64,000 nt of DNA, taken from assembly GCF_009604375.1 (NCBI RefSeq), contig NZ_WEGH01000006.1, forward strand, positions 124,001-188,000, read 5' to 3'. Source of the DNA: Actinomadura macrotermitis. GTDB lineage: Bacteria > Actinomycetota > Actinomycetes > Streptosporangiales > Streptosporangiaceae. Positions 6,677 to 15,141 of this stretch are shown here, one piece after another. Within the stretch, counting starts at the first letter, position 1. Each line of letters begins with the position of its first letter. Made by a program: the position numbers and the translations under genes. The notes beneath the pieces were generated by a model. That model was not told the origin of the DNA and ran no database searches. It was given only the letters and a program-made list of their open reading frames with translations.

Positions 6677-8068
6677 GTGCCGTCCACCCCCGCCGCGGCC
6701 CCGACGCCGGCGGCGGGGGACGCGCCCGACGCCGCCGAGCTGGCGGCCTGCCTGCGGGTGCTGGCGCAGGCGCGCGCCGCCGACCCCGACGACCCGCGCT
6801 GGCAGCCGGTGCTCCGCGCCAACCGGCAGCTGTACCAGGCCAACCGCAAGGCGCGGAAGGCGTCGCGGCGCGCGGCCAAGCGGAACGAGGACCTCGCCCT
6901 CCTGGCCGCCACCACCCGGTTCCGGGAGCAGGACCCGGGCCCGGTCCCCGAGGCCGGGCGGGCGAAGCCGTCGAAGAGGCTGCTGGGGAACGCCCGGCCC
7001 TGTTACGTGTGCAAGTCCCTCTACCGTGAGGTGCACCCCGACTACCACATGCTCTGCCCGGAGTGCGCGGACGAGAACGCCACGCGCCGGCACGCCCGGT
7101 GCGACCTGCGCGGGCGGACGGCGGTGGTCACCGGCGGCCGGGTGAAGATCGGGTTCCAGGTCGCGCTGAAGCTGCTGCGCGACGGCGCCGAGGTGCTGGT
7201 CACCACGCGGTTCCCGCGCGACGCGGCGCGGCGGTTCGCGGCCGTGCCCGACTCGGGCGAGTGGCTCGGGCGGCTCGGCGTGCACGGCGTCGACCTGCTG
7301 GACCTGCCCGGCGTCGCCGGGCTGCTGGAGACGGTGCACGACCGGTTCGACCACCTGGACATCCTGGTCAACAACGCCGCGCAGACGATCCGGCGGCCCG
7401 CCGCCTACCACCGGGAGGTGCGCGCGGGCGAGGCGCTGCCGCTCGCCGGCGACGCCGCCCGGGTCGAGCTCACCGCGCCGGGCCGGCCGCCCGAGACCGC
7501 GCTCGCGGTGCCCGCGCCGGCCGACGCGGCGCTGTTCCCCGCCGGGCGCGTCGACGAGACCGGGCAGCCGCTGGACCTGCGCGACCGCAACAGCTGGAGC
7601 CTGCGGCTGCACGAGGTGGACCCGGCCGAGTGGCTGGAGGTGCAGCTGATCAACGCGTTCGCGCCGTTCCTGCTCACCTCGCGGCTGCGCGGCCTGCTGG
7701 AGGCCTCGCCCTGGCCGGACCGGTACGTGGTGCAGGTGTCGGCGATGGAGGGCAGCTTCGCCCGGGAGAACAAGACCGTCCGGCATCCGCACACCAACAT
7801 GGCCAAGGCGTCGCTGAACATGCTGACGCGCACCTCGGCCGCCGACTACGCCGCCTCGGGCATCCACATGACCAGCGTGGACACCGGCTGGGTGACCGAC
7901 GAGCGGCCGCACCCGAGCAAGTCCGCCGAGCGGGCGGCGGGGTTCCGGCCGCCGCTGGACGTCATCGACGGCGCGGCCCGGGTGTACGACCCGATCGTGC
8001 GCGGCGTCGCCGCCGGCGAGCGCATGTCGGGCCTGTTCCTGAAGGACTACCGACCGGTGGAGTGGTGA
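6677..8068 (+). CDS. Short-chain dehydrogenase-like protein with N-terminal zinc ribbon
   Basis: 463 residues from GTG at 6677 (GAGGAG six bases upstream; an in-frame GTG at 6665 is less well placed). A basic helical N-terminus (~1-85) precedes a zinc ribbon CYVCKSLYREVH...CPEC. The Rossmann domain follows: TAVVTGGRVKIGFQVALKLL is a modified TGXXXGIG glycine motif, DILVNNAAQTIRRP is the NNAG element, and VSAMEGSF carries the catalytic-type Ser. The YXXXK position reads TNMAK, so the catalytic Tyr is Thr while Lys is kept. This suggests either altered catalysis or a nucleotide sensor. It is the first gene of a five-gene operon (GTGA overlap with the LRR gene) leading into MoxR and vWA genes. 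Confidence 0.8.
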   Translation: MPSTPAAAPTPAAGDAPDAAELAACLRVLAQARAADPDDPRWQPVLRANRQLYQANRKARKASRRAAKRNEDLALLAATTRFREQDPGPVPEAGRAKPSKRLLGNARPCYVCKSLYREVHPDYHMLCPECADENATRRHARCDLRGRTAVVTGGRVKIGFQVALKLLRDGAEVLVTTRFPRDAARRFAAVPDSGEWLGRLGVHGVDLLDLPGVAGLLETVHDRFDHLDILVNNAAQTIRRPAAYHREVRAGEALPLAGDAARVELTAPGRPPETALAVPAPADAALFPAGRVDETGQPLDLRDRNSWSLRLHEVDPAEWLEVQLINAFAPFLLTSRLRGLLEASPWPDRYVVQVSAMEGSFARENKTVRHPHTNMAKASLNMLTRTSAADYAASGIHMTSVDTGWVTDERPHPSKSAERAAGFRPPLDVIDGAARVYDPIVRGVAAGERMSGLFLKDYRPVEW

Positions 8069-9201
8069 CCGTGGAGCCGACCCCCGTACGCTGCCCGGCG
8101 ATCGAGTACCCGGACGTGCCCGCCGCCGACCCGGCCGCGCTCGCCCCGCTGCTCGCCCGGCTGGCCGAGCCCCGGCCCGTGGCGGGCGACGAGGTGTTCG
8201 GCCTCGGCACGCTGCGCGGGGACGGCCGCGTCGACCTGTGCAAGCAGGGCCTCGGCGCGGCGGGCGTCGAGCGGCTGGTGCCCGCCGCCGTCGCGTCCCC
8301 GCACGCGGTGCACCTGCTGCTCGGCACGAACGCGATCGGCACCGCCGGAGCGCGCGCGCTCGCGGCCGGTCTGGAGCCCGGACACGGGCTTGAGACGCTT
8401 TACCTAGGGTGCAACCGGATTGACGCGGAAGGCGCTGCCGCTCTCGCGGAACGGCTGGAGACGGATGAGACCGTCCGGGCGCTGTGGCTGAAGCGCAACC
8501 CGGTCGGGGACCAAGGCGCCATGGCCGTCGCGGCGATGCTGCGCCGCAACACCACGATCCGCACGCTCGACCTGGTCAATACCGGAGTCGGGCTGGAGGG
8601 GCTGCGGGCGCTGCTGGACGCGCTGCTTGAGAGAGAGCGGCCGTTGGAGCGGCTCTTCCTGGGCGGCAACGGGCTGGGGCCCGAGGCGGGCGAACTGCTT
8701 GCGGCGCTCGTGCGGGACGCGGGTGTGAGCGAGCTCTACCTGCCCGCCAACCACTTGGGTGACGAGGGTGCGGCCGTTGTCGCGGCGGCGGCCGATCCGG
8801 CACGTCCGGTCAAGCTCGGTCTCGGCGGCAACGGGATCGGGCCGTCCGGAGCGCGCGCGCTGGCGAGCGCCCTGGCGGGCATCGAAGCACTGGATCTCGG
8901 GCGTCCGCCGTCCGAGCGCACCCTCGGCGCTCCGGCCAACGCCACCGGCGACGAGGGCGCGGCCCTGCTCGCCGAGGCACTGCCGGGCAGCCCGCTGCGC
9001 CGCCTGGAACTGCGCCACACCGGCATCACCGGCCGCGGCGCCAAGACGCTGCTGGCCCGCGTCGGCGGCGACACGCGCCTGGAGTACGTCGGGCTCGGCC
9101 CCGGCGTGCCGCGCAAGGTCAAGCGCGGGTTCGCCGGGCGGCTGCGGCCCGCCGCGCGCACCCACCCCGACCTGCACGCGATCGGGAGCCTGTACCGATG
9201 A
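8065..9201 (+). CDS. Leucine-rich-repeat protein (ribonuclease-inhibitor type)
   Basis: 378 residues; GTG at 8065 overlaps the SDR stop (GTGA); a second in-frame GTG at 8071 is possible. At least eight ~28-residue LRRs of the RNase-inhibitor/NLR type are visible, for example VHLLLGTNAIGTAGARALA, LETLYLGCNRIDAEGAAALA, VRALWLKRNPVGDQGAMAVA, LERLFLGGNGLGPEAGELLA and RRLELRHTGITGRGAKTLLA. No signal peptide; a cytosolic horseshoe binding a protein partner is expected. A short basic tail follows (VPRKVKRGFAGRLRP). Its place between SDR and ankyrin genes in a MoxR operon suggests a recognition or scaffold subunit; the partner is unknown. Confidence 0.88.
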   Translation: MTVEPTPVRCPAIEYPDVPAADPAALAPLLARLAEPRPVAGDEVFGLGTLRGDGRVDLCKQGLGAAGVERLVPAAVASPHAVHLLLGTNAIGTAGARALAAGLEPGHGLETLYLGCNRIDAEGAAALAERLETDETVRALWLKRNPVGDQGAMAVAAMLRRNTTIRTLDLVNTGVGLEGLRALLDALLERERPLERLFLGGNGLGPEAGELLAALVRDAGVSELYLPANHLGDEGAAVVAAAADPARPVKLGLGGNGIGPSGARALASALAGIEALDLGRPPSERTLGAPANATGDEGAALLAEALPGSPLRRLELRHTGITGRGAKTLLARVGGDTRLEYVGLGPGVPRKVKRGFAGRLRPAARTHPDLHAIGSLYR

Positions 9202-10850
9202 CGCCGAACGAGCTGGCGAACTGGGCCAGGGTCCGGCGCTACGCCGTCCCGGCCTGGATGATCGAGCAGGCCACCGAGCGGCGGCTGGCCGGCGACTGGC
9301 GCGGCGCGTGCGCGGCGGCGCGGGTCGACGTCGCGTTCGACCTGGCGGACGTCGCCCGCGAGCACGGCCGGCAGGCGGCGGACGAGCTGGAGGAGGTCCT
9401 GCTCCACTTCGCACCGGACCTGCTGCGCTGGCATCTGCCGCGGACCGACGGCGGCCGGGCGACCCTCATCACCCACCATGTCGTCAAGCTCCGCGAGAGC
9501 GGGTACGGCGCCCTGCACGTCACCCTGCCGATGATGGTGGAGGGCCCGCAGCGGCTGACGCTGCACCACGCCCCGAAGCTGGTCCGCAGGTCCCCCGGCG
9601 GGCGCCGGAAGCTCGGCGTGCTGGACTGGACGGGCGCGCCGGGGACCTGGGACGTCCGGCACGCGGACGACCTGCGCCACGGCGCCGAGCGCATGCCGTT
9701 CTTCCACCCCGACGGCACGCCGCTCCGGCCGGACGAGCTGCCCGCCGCACGTCCCGAGGGCGGCCCCGGGCTCGCCGAGTGGGCGGCGCTGCTGTACGAG
9801 CGCGAGGACCTCGCGGGCGCGTTCGCCGCCGTCGGCATCGAGGCGGACCTGACCATGCCGGAGATCCCCTACTACTGGGATGGCCGGCGCGACCCTGTCG
9901 GCCTGTTCGGCGGCAGTCCCGTCGACTTCACGCTGCTCGGCGGGCAGAACGGGGCGCTTCCGCTGCTCGCCCACACGGGCCTGCTCCTGGAGGACGGCAC
10001 CGCGCGGCTGGTCCCCCTCGCCTACGGCTCCAGGCTCCACGTGCTCCACGACCACCAGTGGCGGTTCCCGCCCGACCTGGAGCTGGTGCGCGCCGGGAAG
10101 ATCACACCTGAGGAGCTGCACCCGCTCGTCCGCTCCGCGATGTTCCCCAAGCGCCCCGAGCCGGACGGTCCCGTCGGCCCGCCCGGGCCGGAGCCCCTCT
10201 CCCCCGTCCGCGTCCGCTGCCGGGGCGACTGGCACGAGGTGCGCTTCACCGGCGGCGCGTTCGTCACCCCGCACACCGCCGAGGAGGAGCAGCGCGAGCA
10301 GGCGCTGAAGGCGTTCGGCGGGCAGATCTCCGGCTGCTTCGCCGTCCGCGAGACGCTCGCCGGCGCCGAGGGGCGGCTGCCGAAGCGGCTGCGCGCCCAG
10401 TACCTCGAACTGTTCGTGCGCGCACAGCACGGCGACACGCCCGCCGTGCTGCAGTTGCTGGACGCCGGGATGGACCCGCGCCTGCGCGACGGCCGCAAGC
10501 GGACGCTGCTGCACTACCTGCACATGCTCGACCACGAGGTCCTGCTGCCCCGGCTGCTCGCCGCCGGGCTCGATGTCAACGCGGCCGACCACAACGAGCG
10601 GACGCCGCTGCACATGGCCGTCGGCGACTACGGCTCGGTCGCGCTCGTGCGGGCGCTGATCGACGCCGGGGCCCGCACCGATACCGTCGACGGCTACCAG
10701 TTCTCCCTCGCCAACCTGATCCGCCAGCACAAGCGCACCGAGCTGGACTGGCTGCGCGACCGCGTCGAGGCGGAGTTCCCCGACATCGGCAGCGACTACT
10801 GGGACGAGTTCGAGGACTACGGCGAGGACGACGAAGAGGACGACGAATGA
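9198..10850 (+). CDS. Ankyrin-repeat protein with unrecognised N-terminal domain
   Basis: 550 residues, ATGA overlap with the LRR gene. Residues 1-~390 are not recognised; they contain a helical start (LANWARVRRYAVPAWMIEQA) and a mixed domain with PVRVRCRGDWHEVRFTGGAF. Residues ~400-500 hold three ankyrin repeats: LELFVRAQHGDTPAVLQLLD, RTLLHYLHMLDHEVLLPRLL and RTPLHMAVGDYGSVALVRAL. The tail is very acidic (DEFEDYGEDDEEDDE). Likely a cytosolic protein-binding adaptor. The coupling to the MoxR gene (ATGA at 10847-10850) suggests that it belongs to the same complex, perhaps as substrate or adaptor of the ATPase. Confidence 0.85.
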   Translation: MTPNELANWARVRRYAVPAWMIEQATERRLAGDWRGACAAARVDVAFDLADVAREHGRQAADELEEVLLHFAPDLLRWHLPRTDGGRATLITHHVVKLRESGYGALHVTLPMMVEGPQRLTLHHAPKLVRRSPGGRRKLGVLDWTGAPGTWDVRHADDLRHGAERMPFFHPDGTPLRPDELPAARPEGGPGLAEWAALLYEREDLAGAFAAVGIEADLTMPEIPYYWDGRRDPVGLFGGSPVDFTLLGGQNGALPLLAHTGLLLEDGTARLVPLAYGSRLHVLHDHQWRFPPDLELVRAGKITPEELHPLVRSAMFPKRPEPDGPVGPPGPEPLSPVRVRCRGDWHEVRFTGGAFVTPHTAEEEQREQALKAFGGQISGCFAVRETLAGAEGRLPKRLRAQYLELFVRAQHGDTPAVLQLLDAGMDPRLRDGRKRTLLHYLHMLDHEVLLPRLLAAGLDVNAADHNERTPLHMAVGDYGSVALVRALIDAGARTDTVDGYQFSLANLIRQHKRTELDWLRDRVEAEFPDIGSDYWDEFEDYGEDDEEDDE

Positions 10851-12022
10851 CCTCCCATCCGCTGGACGCCGCCGACGAGCTGAACCGCCGCGCCCGCGCC
10901 TGGCGGTCCGAGCCCGCCCGCAGCACCCAGCTGGAGGCGCTGGCGCTCGCGGTCACCGCGAACCTGCCGGTGCTGCTGTGGGGTGAGCCGGGCATCGGCA
11001 AGTCGGCGGGCCTGGAGCGGCTGGCGGACGGGCTCGGCGTCCCGCTGGAGACGGTGATCGCCAGCGTGCACGAGCCGTCGGACTTCGCCGGCCTGCCGGT
11101 GATCGGCGACGACCCGGCGGCGACCGGGGTGCCGATGGCGCCGCCGGACTGGGCGGTGCGGCTCGCCGCGGCCGGGCGCGGCCTGGTGTTCTTCGACGAG
11201 CTGTCGTCGGCGCCGCCCGCCGTGCAGGCCGCGCTGCTGCGGGTGGTGCTGGAGCGCCGCGTCGGCAGCCTCACGCTGCCGGGGCCGGTGCGGGTGGTCG
11301 CGGCGGCGAACCCGCCGGCGAGCGCCGCCGACGGCTGGCACCTGTCGCCGCCGCTGGCCAACCGGTTCGTGCACCTGCACTGGACGCACGACCCGCGCAC
11401 CGTCGCGCGCGGCCTGGCCGGGACCTGGCCCGAGCCGGCCGTCCCGGTCGTCGACCCGGCGAAGGCGGCCGGCGCGGTCGCGCGGGCGCGCGGCGCGGTG
11501 TCGGGGTTCCTCACCGCCCGCCCCGGGCTCGCGCACCACCTGCCGGACAGCGCCGAGGCGCGCGGCGGGGCGTGGCCGTCGCCGCGCAGCTGGGAGATGG
11601 CGCTGCGGCTGCTGGCCGCCGGGTACGCGACCGGCGCGGGCGACGACGCGGTCGCGGCGGCGGTGGTCGGCGCGGTCGGCGACGGCGCCGGGCTGGAGCT
11701 GCTGGCCTACCTGGAGGCGCTGGACCTGCCCGACCCCGACAAGGTGCTGGCCAACCCCGGCGCGTTCGCGCTGCCGTCGCGCGGCGACCGGCAGCTGGCG
11801 TTCCTCACCGCCGTCGTCTCGGCGGTGCAGGGCGACCTCACCCGCAAGCGGTGGGAGGCGGGCTGGGCCGTGCTCGCCAAGGCCGTCGACGCGGGCGTGC
11901 CGGACGTGGCGGCCCGCGCCGCCGCCGACCTGGCGGCGCTGCGCGACCTGGACTGGCCGGTGCCCGACGGCATCGACGGGTTCGTGGACCTGCTGCGGCT
12001 GTCCGGCGCGCTGCCGGGCTGA
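10847..12022 (+). CDS. MoxR-family AAA+ ATPase (operon 1)
   Basis: 391 residues, ATGA overlap with the ankyrin gene. Walker A GEPGIGKS (46-53), Walker B GLVFFDEL (~112-119), sensor-1 region VVAAANPP and an arginine-bearing LANRFVHLHW segment are the AAA_5/MoxR pattern. MoxR proteins form hexamers that use ATP to remodel or insert cofactors into partner complexes, nearly always together with a vWA protein; here the vWA partner starts only 4 bp after this stop. The C-terminal half is helical (lid). Cytosolic. It is distinct from the second MoxR protein encoded at 18535-19638 (different Walker A sequence, GEPGTAKS), so the two are not recent duplicates. Confidence 0.92.
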   Translation: MTSHPLDAADELNRRARAWRSEPARSTQLEALALAVTANLPVLLWGEPGIGKSAGLERLADGLGVPLETVIASVHEPSDFAGLPVIGDDPAATGVPMAPPDWAVRLAAAGRGLVFFDELSSAPPAVQAALLRVVLERRVGSLTLPGPVRVVAAANPPASAADGWHLSPPLANRFVHLHWTHDPRTVARGLAGTWPEPAVPVVDPAKAAGAVARARGAVSGFLTARPGLAHHLPDSAEARGGAWPSPRSWEMALRLLAAGYATGAGDDAVAAAVVGAVGDGAGLELLAYLEALDLPDPDKVLANPGAFALPSRGDRQLAFLTAVVSAVQGDLTRKRWEAGWAVLAKAVDAGVPDVAARAAADLAALRDLDWPVPDGIDGFVDLLRLSGALPG

Positions 12023-12026
12023 TCCG

Positions 12027-13202
12027 ATGGCCGCGCAGGACCACACGGGGCTGGACCGCACCAAGCTGCTCGCCGCCCGCTACCGCGCCGCGACCGACCG
12101 CCCCTACCTGGCGTCGGCGTTGTACTCGCTGTCGATCGTGCCGAGCGAGAGCGTGCCGACGATGGGCGTGGACCGGCACTGGCGCTGCTACGTGTCGCCG
12201 GGGTTCGTGGACGCCACGCCCGTCCCCGAGCTGGCCGCGGTGTGGATCCACGAGGTCGCGCACCTGCTGCGCGACCACCACGGCCGGGCCGGGCGGCTGC
12301 CGGCCGCCGACCAGCGCGACCGGGCGCGGCTGAACATCGCGCAGGACTGCGAGATCAACGACGACCTGATCGCGGACCGGCTGGCGCTGCCCGCCGGGAG
12401 AGTCGTGCCCGGCGACTTCGGACTGCCCGACGGGCTGCTGTTCGAGGCCTACCTGCCCGGCATCCCGCCGCAGCCCTACCGGCACAACTGCGGGTCGGGC
12501 GCGCACGGCGTCCTGGAGCCCTGGGAGAAGGGCGGCGCGCCGGGCGTCAGCCCGGTGGAGGCGGACGCGCTGCGCCGCGCGACCGCCGAGGCGATGCGCT
12601 CGCACCAGCGCGCCCGGGGCACGCTGCCCGGCGGGTGGCGGCGCTGGGCCGACGAGCTGCTGGAGCCGGTGGTGGACTGGCGGCGGGTGCTGGCGGGCGC
12701 GGTCCGCGAGGCCGTCGCGTGGGCGGGCGGCGCGGTCGACTACACCTACCGGCGGCCGTCGCGGCGGTCGGCGGCGCTGCGCGGGGTGGTGCTGCCGAGC
12801 CTGCGCCGCCCGCTGCCGCGCGTGGCGATCGTGATCGACACCTCGGGGTCGATGGGCGAGGACGAGCTGGCGGCGGCGCTCGCCGAGGTCACCGGCGTGC
12901 TGCGCGAGGTCGGGCTGCGCGGCAACCGGGTGAGCGTGCTGGCCTGCGACGCCGACGTGCAGGCCGTCACGAAGGTCACCTCGGCCGGGCAGGTCGAGCT
13001 GGCCGGGGGCGGCGGCACCGACATGCGGGTCGGGATCGCGGCGGCGCTCGCCGCGCCCGAGCGGCCCCAGGTCGTCATCGTGCTCACCGACGGGTACACG
13101 CCCTGGCCCGCCGAGCCGGTGACGTGCCGGCTGATCGCCGCGCTCGTCGGCGACGCGCCGCCGGACCCGCCGGCCTGGGTGGAGACCGTCCGGATCACCT
13201 GA
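12027..13202 (+). CDS. vWA-like protein with HEXXH metallopeptidase-like domain (DUF2201 type)
   Basis: 391 residues. The N-terminal part carries HEVAH (75-79) followed by LLRDHHGR, a zinc-metallopeptidase signature; AQDCEINDDLI downstream fits the DUF2201_N predicted-metallopeptidase family and supplies a candidate third ligand. The C-terminal part is a vWA-like domain with an intact MIDAS: DTSGS (271-275), GGGGTD and VLTDGY. It is the standard partner of MoxR-type ATPases in bacterial operons. Expected role: metal-dependent protein binding, possibly proteolysis, driven by the MoxR protein encoded just upstream. Last gene of operon 1; its final 8 bp overlap the convergent SWIM gene. Confidence 0.88.
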   Translation: MAAQDHTGLDRTKLLAARYRAATDRPYLASALYSLSIVPSESVPTMGVDRHWRCYVSPGFVDATPVPELAAVWIHEVAHLLRDHHGRAGRLPAADQRDRARLNIAQDCEINDDLIADRLALPAGRVVPGDFGLPDGLLFEAYLPGIPPQPYRHNCGSGAHGVLEPWEKGGAPGVSPVEADALRRATAEAMRSHQRARGTLPGGWRRWADELLEPVVDWRRVLAGAVREAVAWAGGAVDYTYRRPSRRSAALRGVVLPSLRRPLPRVAIVIDTSGSMGEDELAAALAEVTGVLREVGLRGNRVSVLACDADVQAVTKVTSAGQVELAGGGGTDMRVGIAAALAAPERPQVVIVLTDGYTPWPAEPVTCRLIAALVGDAPPDPPAWVETVRIT

Positions 13203-15141
13203 GTTCGGCCGTGGCGGCGAGGCGGATCCAGGCGTCGGCCCAGCGGCGGACGAGGTCCGCGTCGTCGTCGCCGGTGAGCGCGGTGCCGAACGCGCGGAGC
13301 GTCCCGGCGGCGGCGGTGAGGCCGATCGCGGCGAGACCCGCGGCGGCGCGTTCGACGCGGGCGGCGAACCCGGCCGGGACGTGCCGCAGGCCGCGGTGGG
13401 CGGCGTCGGCGCAGACCTCCAGGGCCGTGTCGAGGGCGGCGGTGATCGGGTCGGGGATCTCGGGTGCGCCGCCGTCCAGGGCGGCCGAGCCGTCGCCGGG
13501 GGCCAGGTCCAGGACCTGGACGCCGCCGCCGGTCAGCACCGCGCACGGGTCGACGAGCACCGTGCCCCGCGAGCGCCGCACGGTGCCGCTGACCAGCCGC
13601 GGGCCGGCGCGGAGGGCGTCCGCCAGCAGGTCCAGGGCGCCGGGGGCGAGCGGGTCGTGGCGGGCGGAGACGACGGCGGTGCCGCCGCGCCCGTCGCCGA
13701 TCCGGGCGGTGAGGAGCTGGCCGCCGGGGTCGTAGCGGACGCCGTGGACCTCGGCGGCCGGCACGACGCGCACCAGCTCGGCGTCCACGCGCGGCCGGAC
13801 CGGGCGCGGCGGCAGCGCGGCCAGCGACTCCTCCAGTGCCCGCAGGTCGTGGACGAGCACCGGTCCGGGCAGCCGTTCCCAGGAGGCGCCGACCGGGGTG
13901 ACGGTGGTCTTGGCGATCCGCCCGGCCGCGAGCCGGACGGCGCGGCGGGCGCTGCGCGAGGCGCTCTCGGAGACCACGTTGCCGGTGGCGAGGGCGCGCA
14001 GCGTCGCCCCGGAGACGCGGCGCCCGGCCAGCTCGTGCCCGGCCGGCGCCTCGTCCTCGCCGAGCCTCCAGTCGCGGCGCAGCACCAGGACGACGCCGGT
14101 GGCGGCGTCGGCGAGCAGGACGCGGGCGGTGCGCAGGCCGGGGCCGCCGGTGACGCGGCAGCCGAGGGCGGTGAGGCGGACGCGGCGCAGCGGCGTCTCG
14201 CCCGCCTCGGCGGTGCCGAGCACGGCCGAACGGGGGCTGCCCGCGTCGTGCTGAGCGGCGCGGGAGCGGGCGTGCAGCTCGGCGATCAGTTCGGCGACGG
14301 TGCCGGGGTCGTGATGGGCGGCGCGGCCGGTGTAGGCGGTGAGCTGCTCGGTGAGGTCGGCGAGCGCGGCGGCGGGCCAGTGCAGGCCGTGCGCGGTCAG
14401 CTCCTTCTCGGCGGTGCGCAGCGCGGCGGTGAGGGCGGGGCCGCTGTGCACGGCGCCGTCCAGCAGCAGCCGGTCCACCAAGTCCAGGGCGCTGGTGAGG
14501 CCGTCACCGCCGGCGACCGGGCCGCCGCCGACGTCCAGGGTGACCTCCGGGCCGGTCAGGCCGCGTTCGTCGGCGGCGCGGAACGCCCAGACGGCCAGCA
14601 CGACCGCCTCGCCGCGGCCGGTCGTCCCGGCGTCGGTGTGGACGTAGCCGAGCTCGCCGGGCACCAGGAACCGGACGGTGCACGCGGCCAGCTCCACCGA
14701 CGCGGCCGGGTCGGCGGCGGTGGGGCGCCGCACGCGCGCGCCGTACCCGGTGCGCAGGGTGCGGCGGGCGGCGGTGAGCGCGCGGGCGCCGACGACGGCG
14801 GCGAGGGCGTCGTCGTCGAAGGCGCCCGGCGACCAGTCCGGTACGGGCTCCGGCTCGGCGGCGGCGGGCTCCTGGCGCTGGTAGGCGAGGACGGCGCCGA
14901 TGCGGTGGCGGCAGACGCCCGCCGCGCCGCACGTGCAGGTCGCGGCCTCCAGGCCGGCGCCCGCAGGCAGCGTGGCGCGCGCGCCGTCGCCGAACCCCGC
15001 GTGCACGGTGCCGTCGCCGTCGCAGGCCAGGTCGGGGATGTTGCCGGCGTCCAGCTCTTTCGCGGCGCGCTTGACCAGGCCGCGGTTGGCGAGGGCGGCC
15101 AGGCCGTCGGGGGTGAGGGCGAGCAGGTCCGCGCGGGTCAC
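13195..15141 (-). CDS. SWIM zinc-finger protein (YehQ-like)
   Basis: 648 residues from GTG at 15141, overlapping the vWA gene stop (GTGA). The N-terminus has a SWIM motif CXCX5CXH: Cys69, Cys71, Cys77 and His79 in TCTCGAAGVCRHRIG. SWIM domains bind nucleic acid or protein. The remaining ~560 residues have alternating helical and beta segments and match no domain I can name; the LGTAEAGETPLRRVRLTALGCRV region and the basic RSARRAVRLAAGRIAK helix stand out. Last gene of the minus-strand operon DUF4132-MoxR-DUF5682-vWA-SWIM, the same set as the E. coli yeh cluster, where YehQ is the SWIM member. Function unknown. Confidence 0.82.
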   Translation of the reverse strand: MTRADLLALTPDGLAALANRGLVKRAAKELDAGNIPDLACDGDGTVHAGFGDGARATLPAGAGLEAATCTCGAAGVCRHRIGAVLAYQRQEPAAAEPEPVPDWSPGAFDDDALAAVVGARALTAARRTLRTGYGARVRRPTAADPAASVELAACTVRFLVPGELGYVHTDAGTTGRGEAVVLAVWAFRAADERGLTGPEVTLDVGGGPVAGGDGLTSALDLVDRLLLDGAVHSGPALTAALRTAEKELTAHGLHWPAAALADLTEQLTAYTGRAAHHDPGTVAELIAELHARSRAAQHDAGSPRSAVLGTAEAGETPLRRVRLTALGCRVTGGPGLRTARVLLADAATGVVLVLRRDWRLGEDEAPAGHELAGRRVSGATLRALATGNVVSESASRSARRAVRLAAGRIAKTTVTPVGASWERLPGPVLVHDLRALEESLAALPPRPVRPRVDAELVRVVPAAEVHGVRYDPGGQLLTARIGDGRGGTAVVSARHDPLAPGALDLLADALRAGPRLVSGTVRRSRGTVLVDPCAVLTGGGVQVLDLAPGDGSAALDGGAPEIPDPITAALDTALEVCADAAHRGLRHVPAGFAARVERAAAGLAAIGLTAAAGTLRAFGTALTGDDDADLVRRWADAWIRLAATAELR

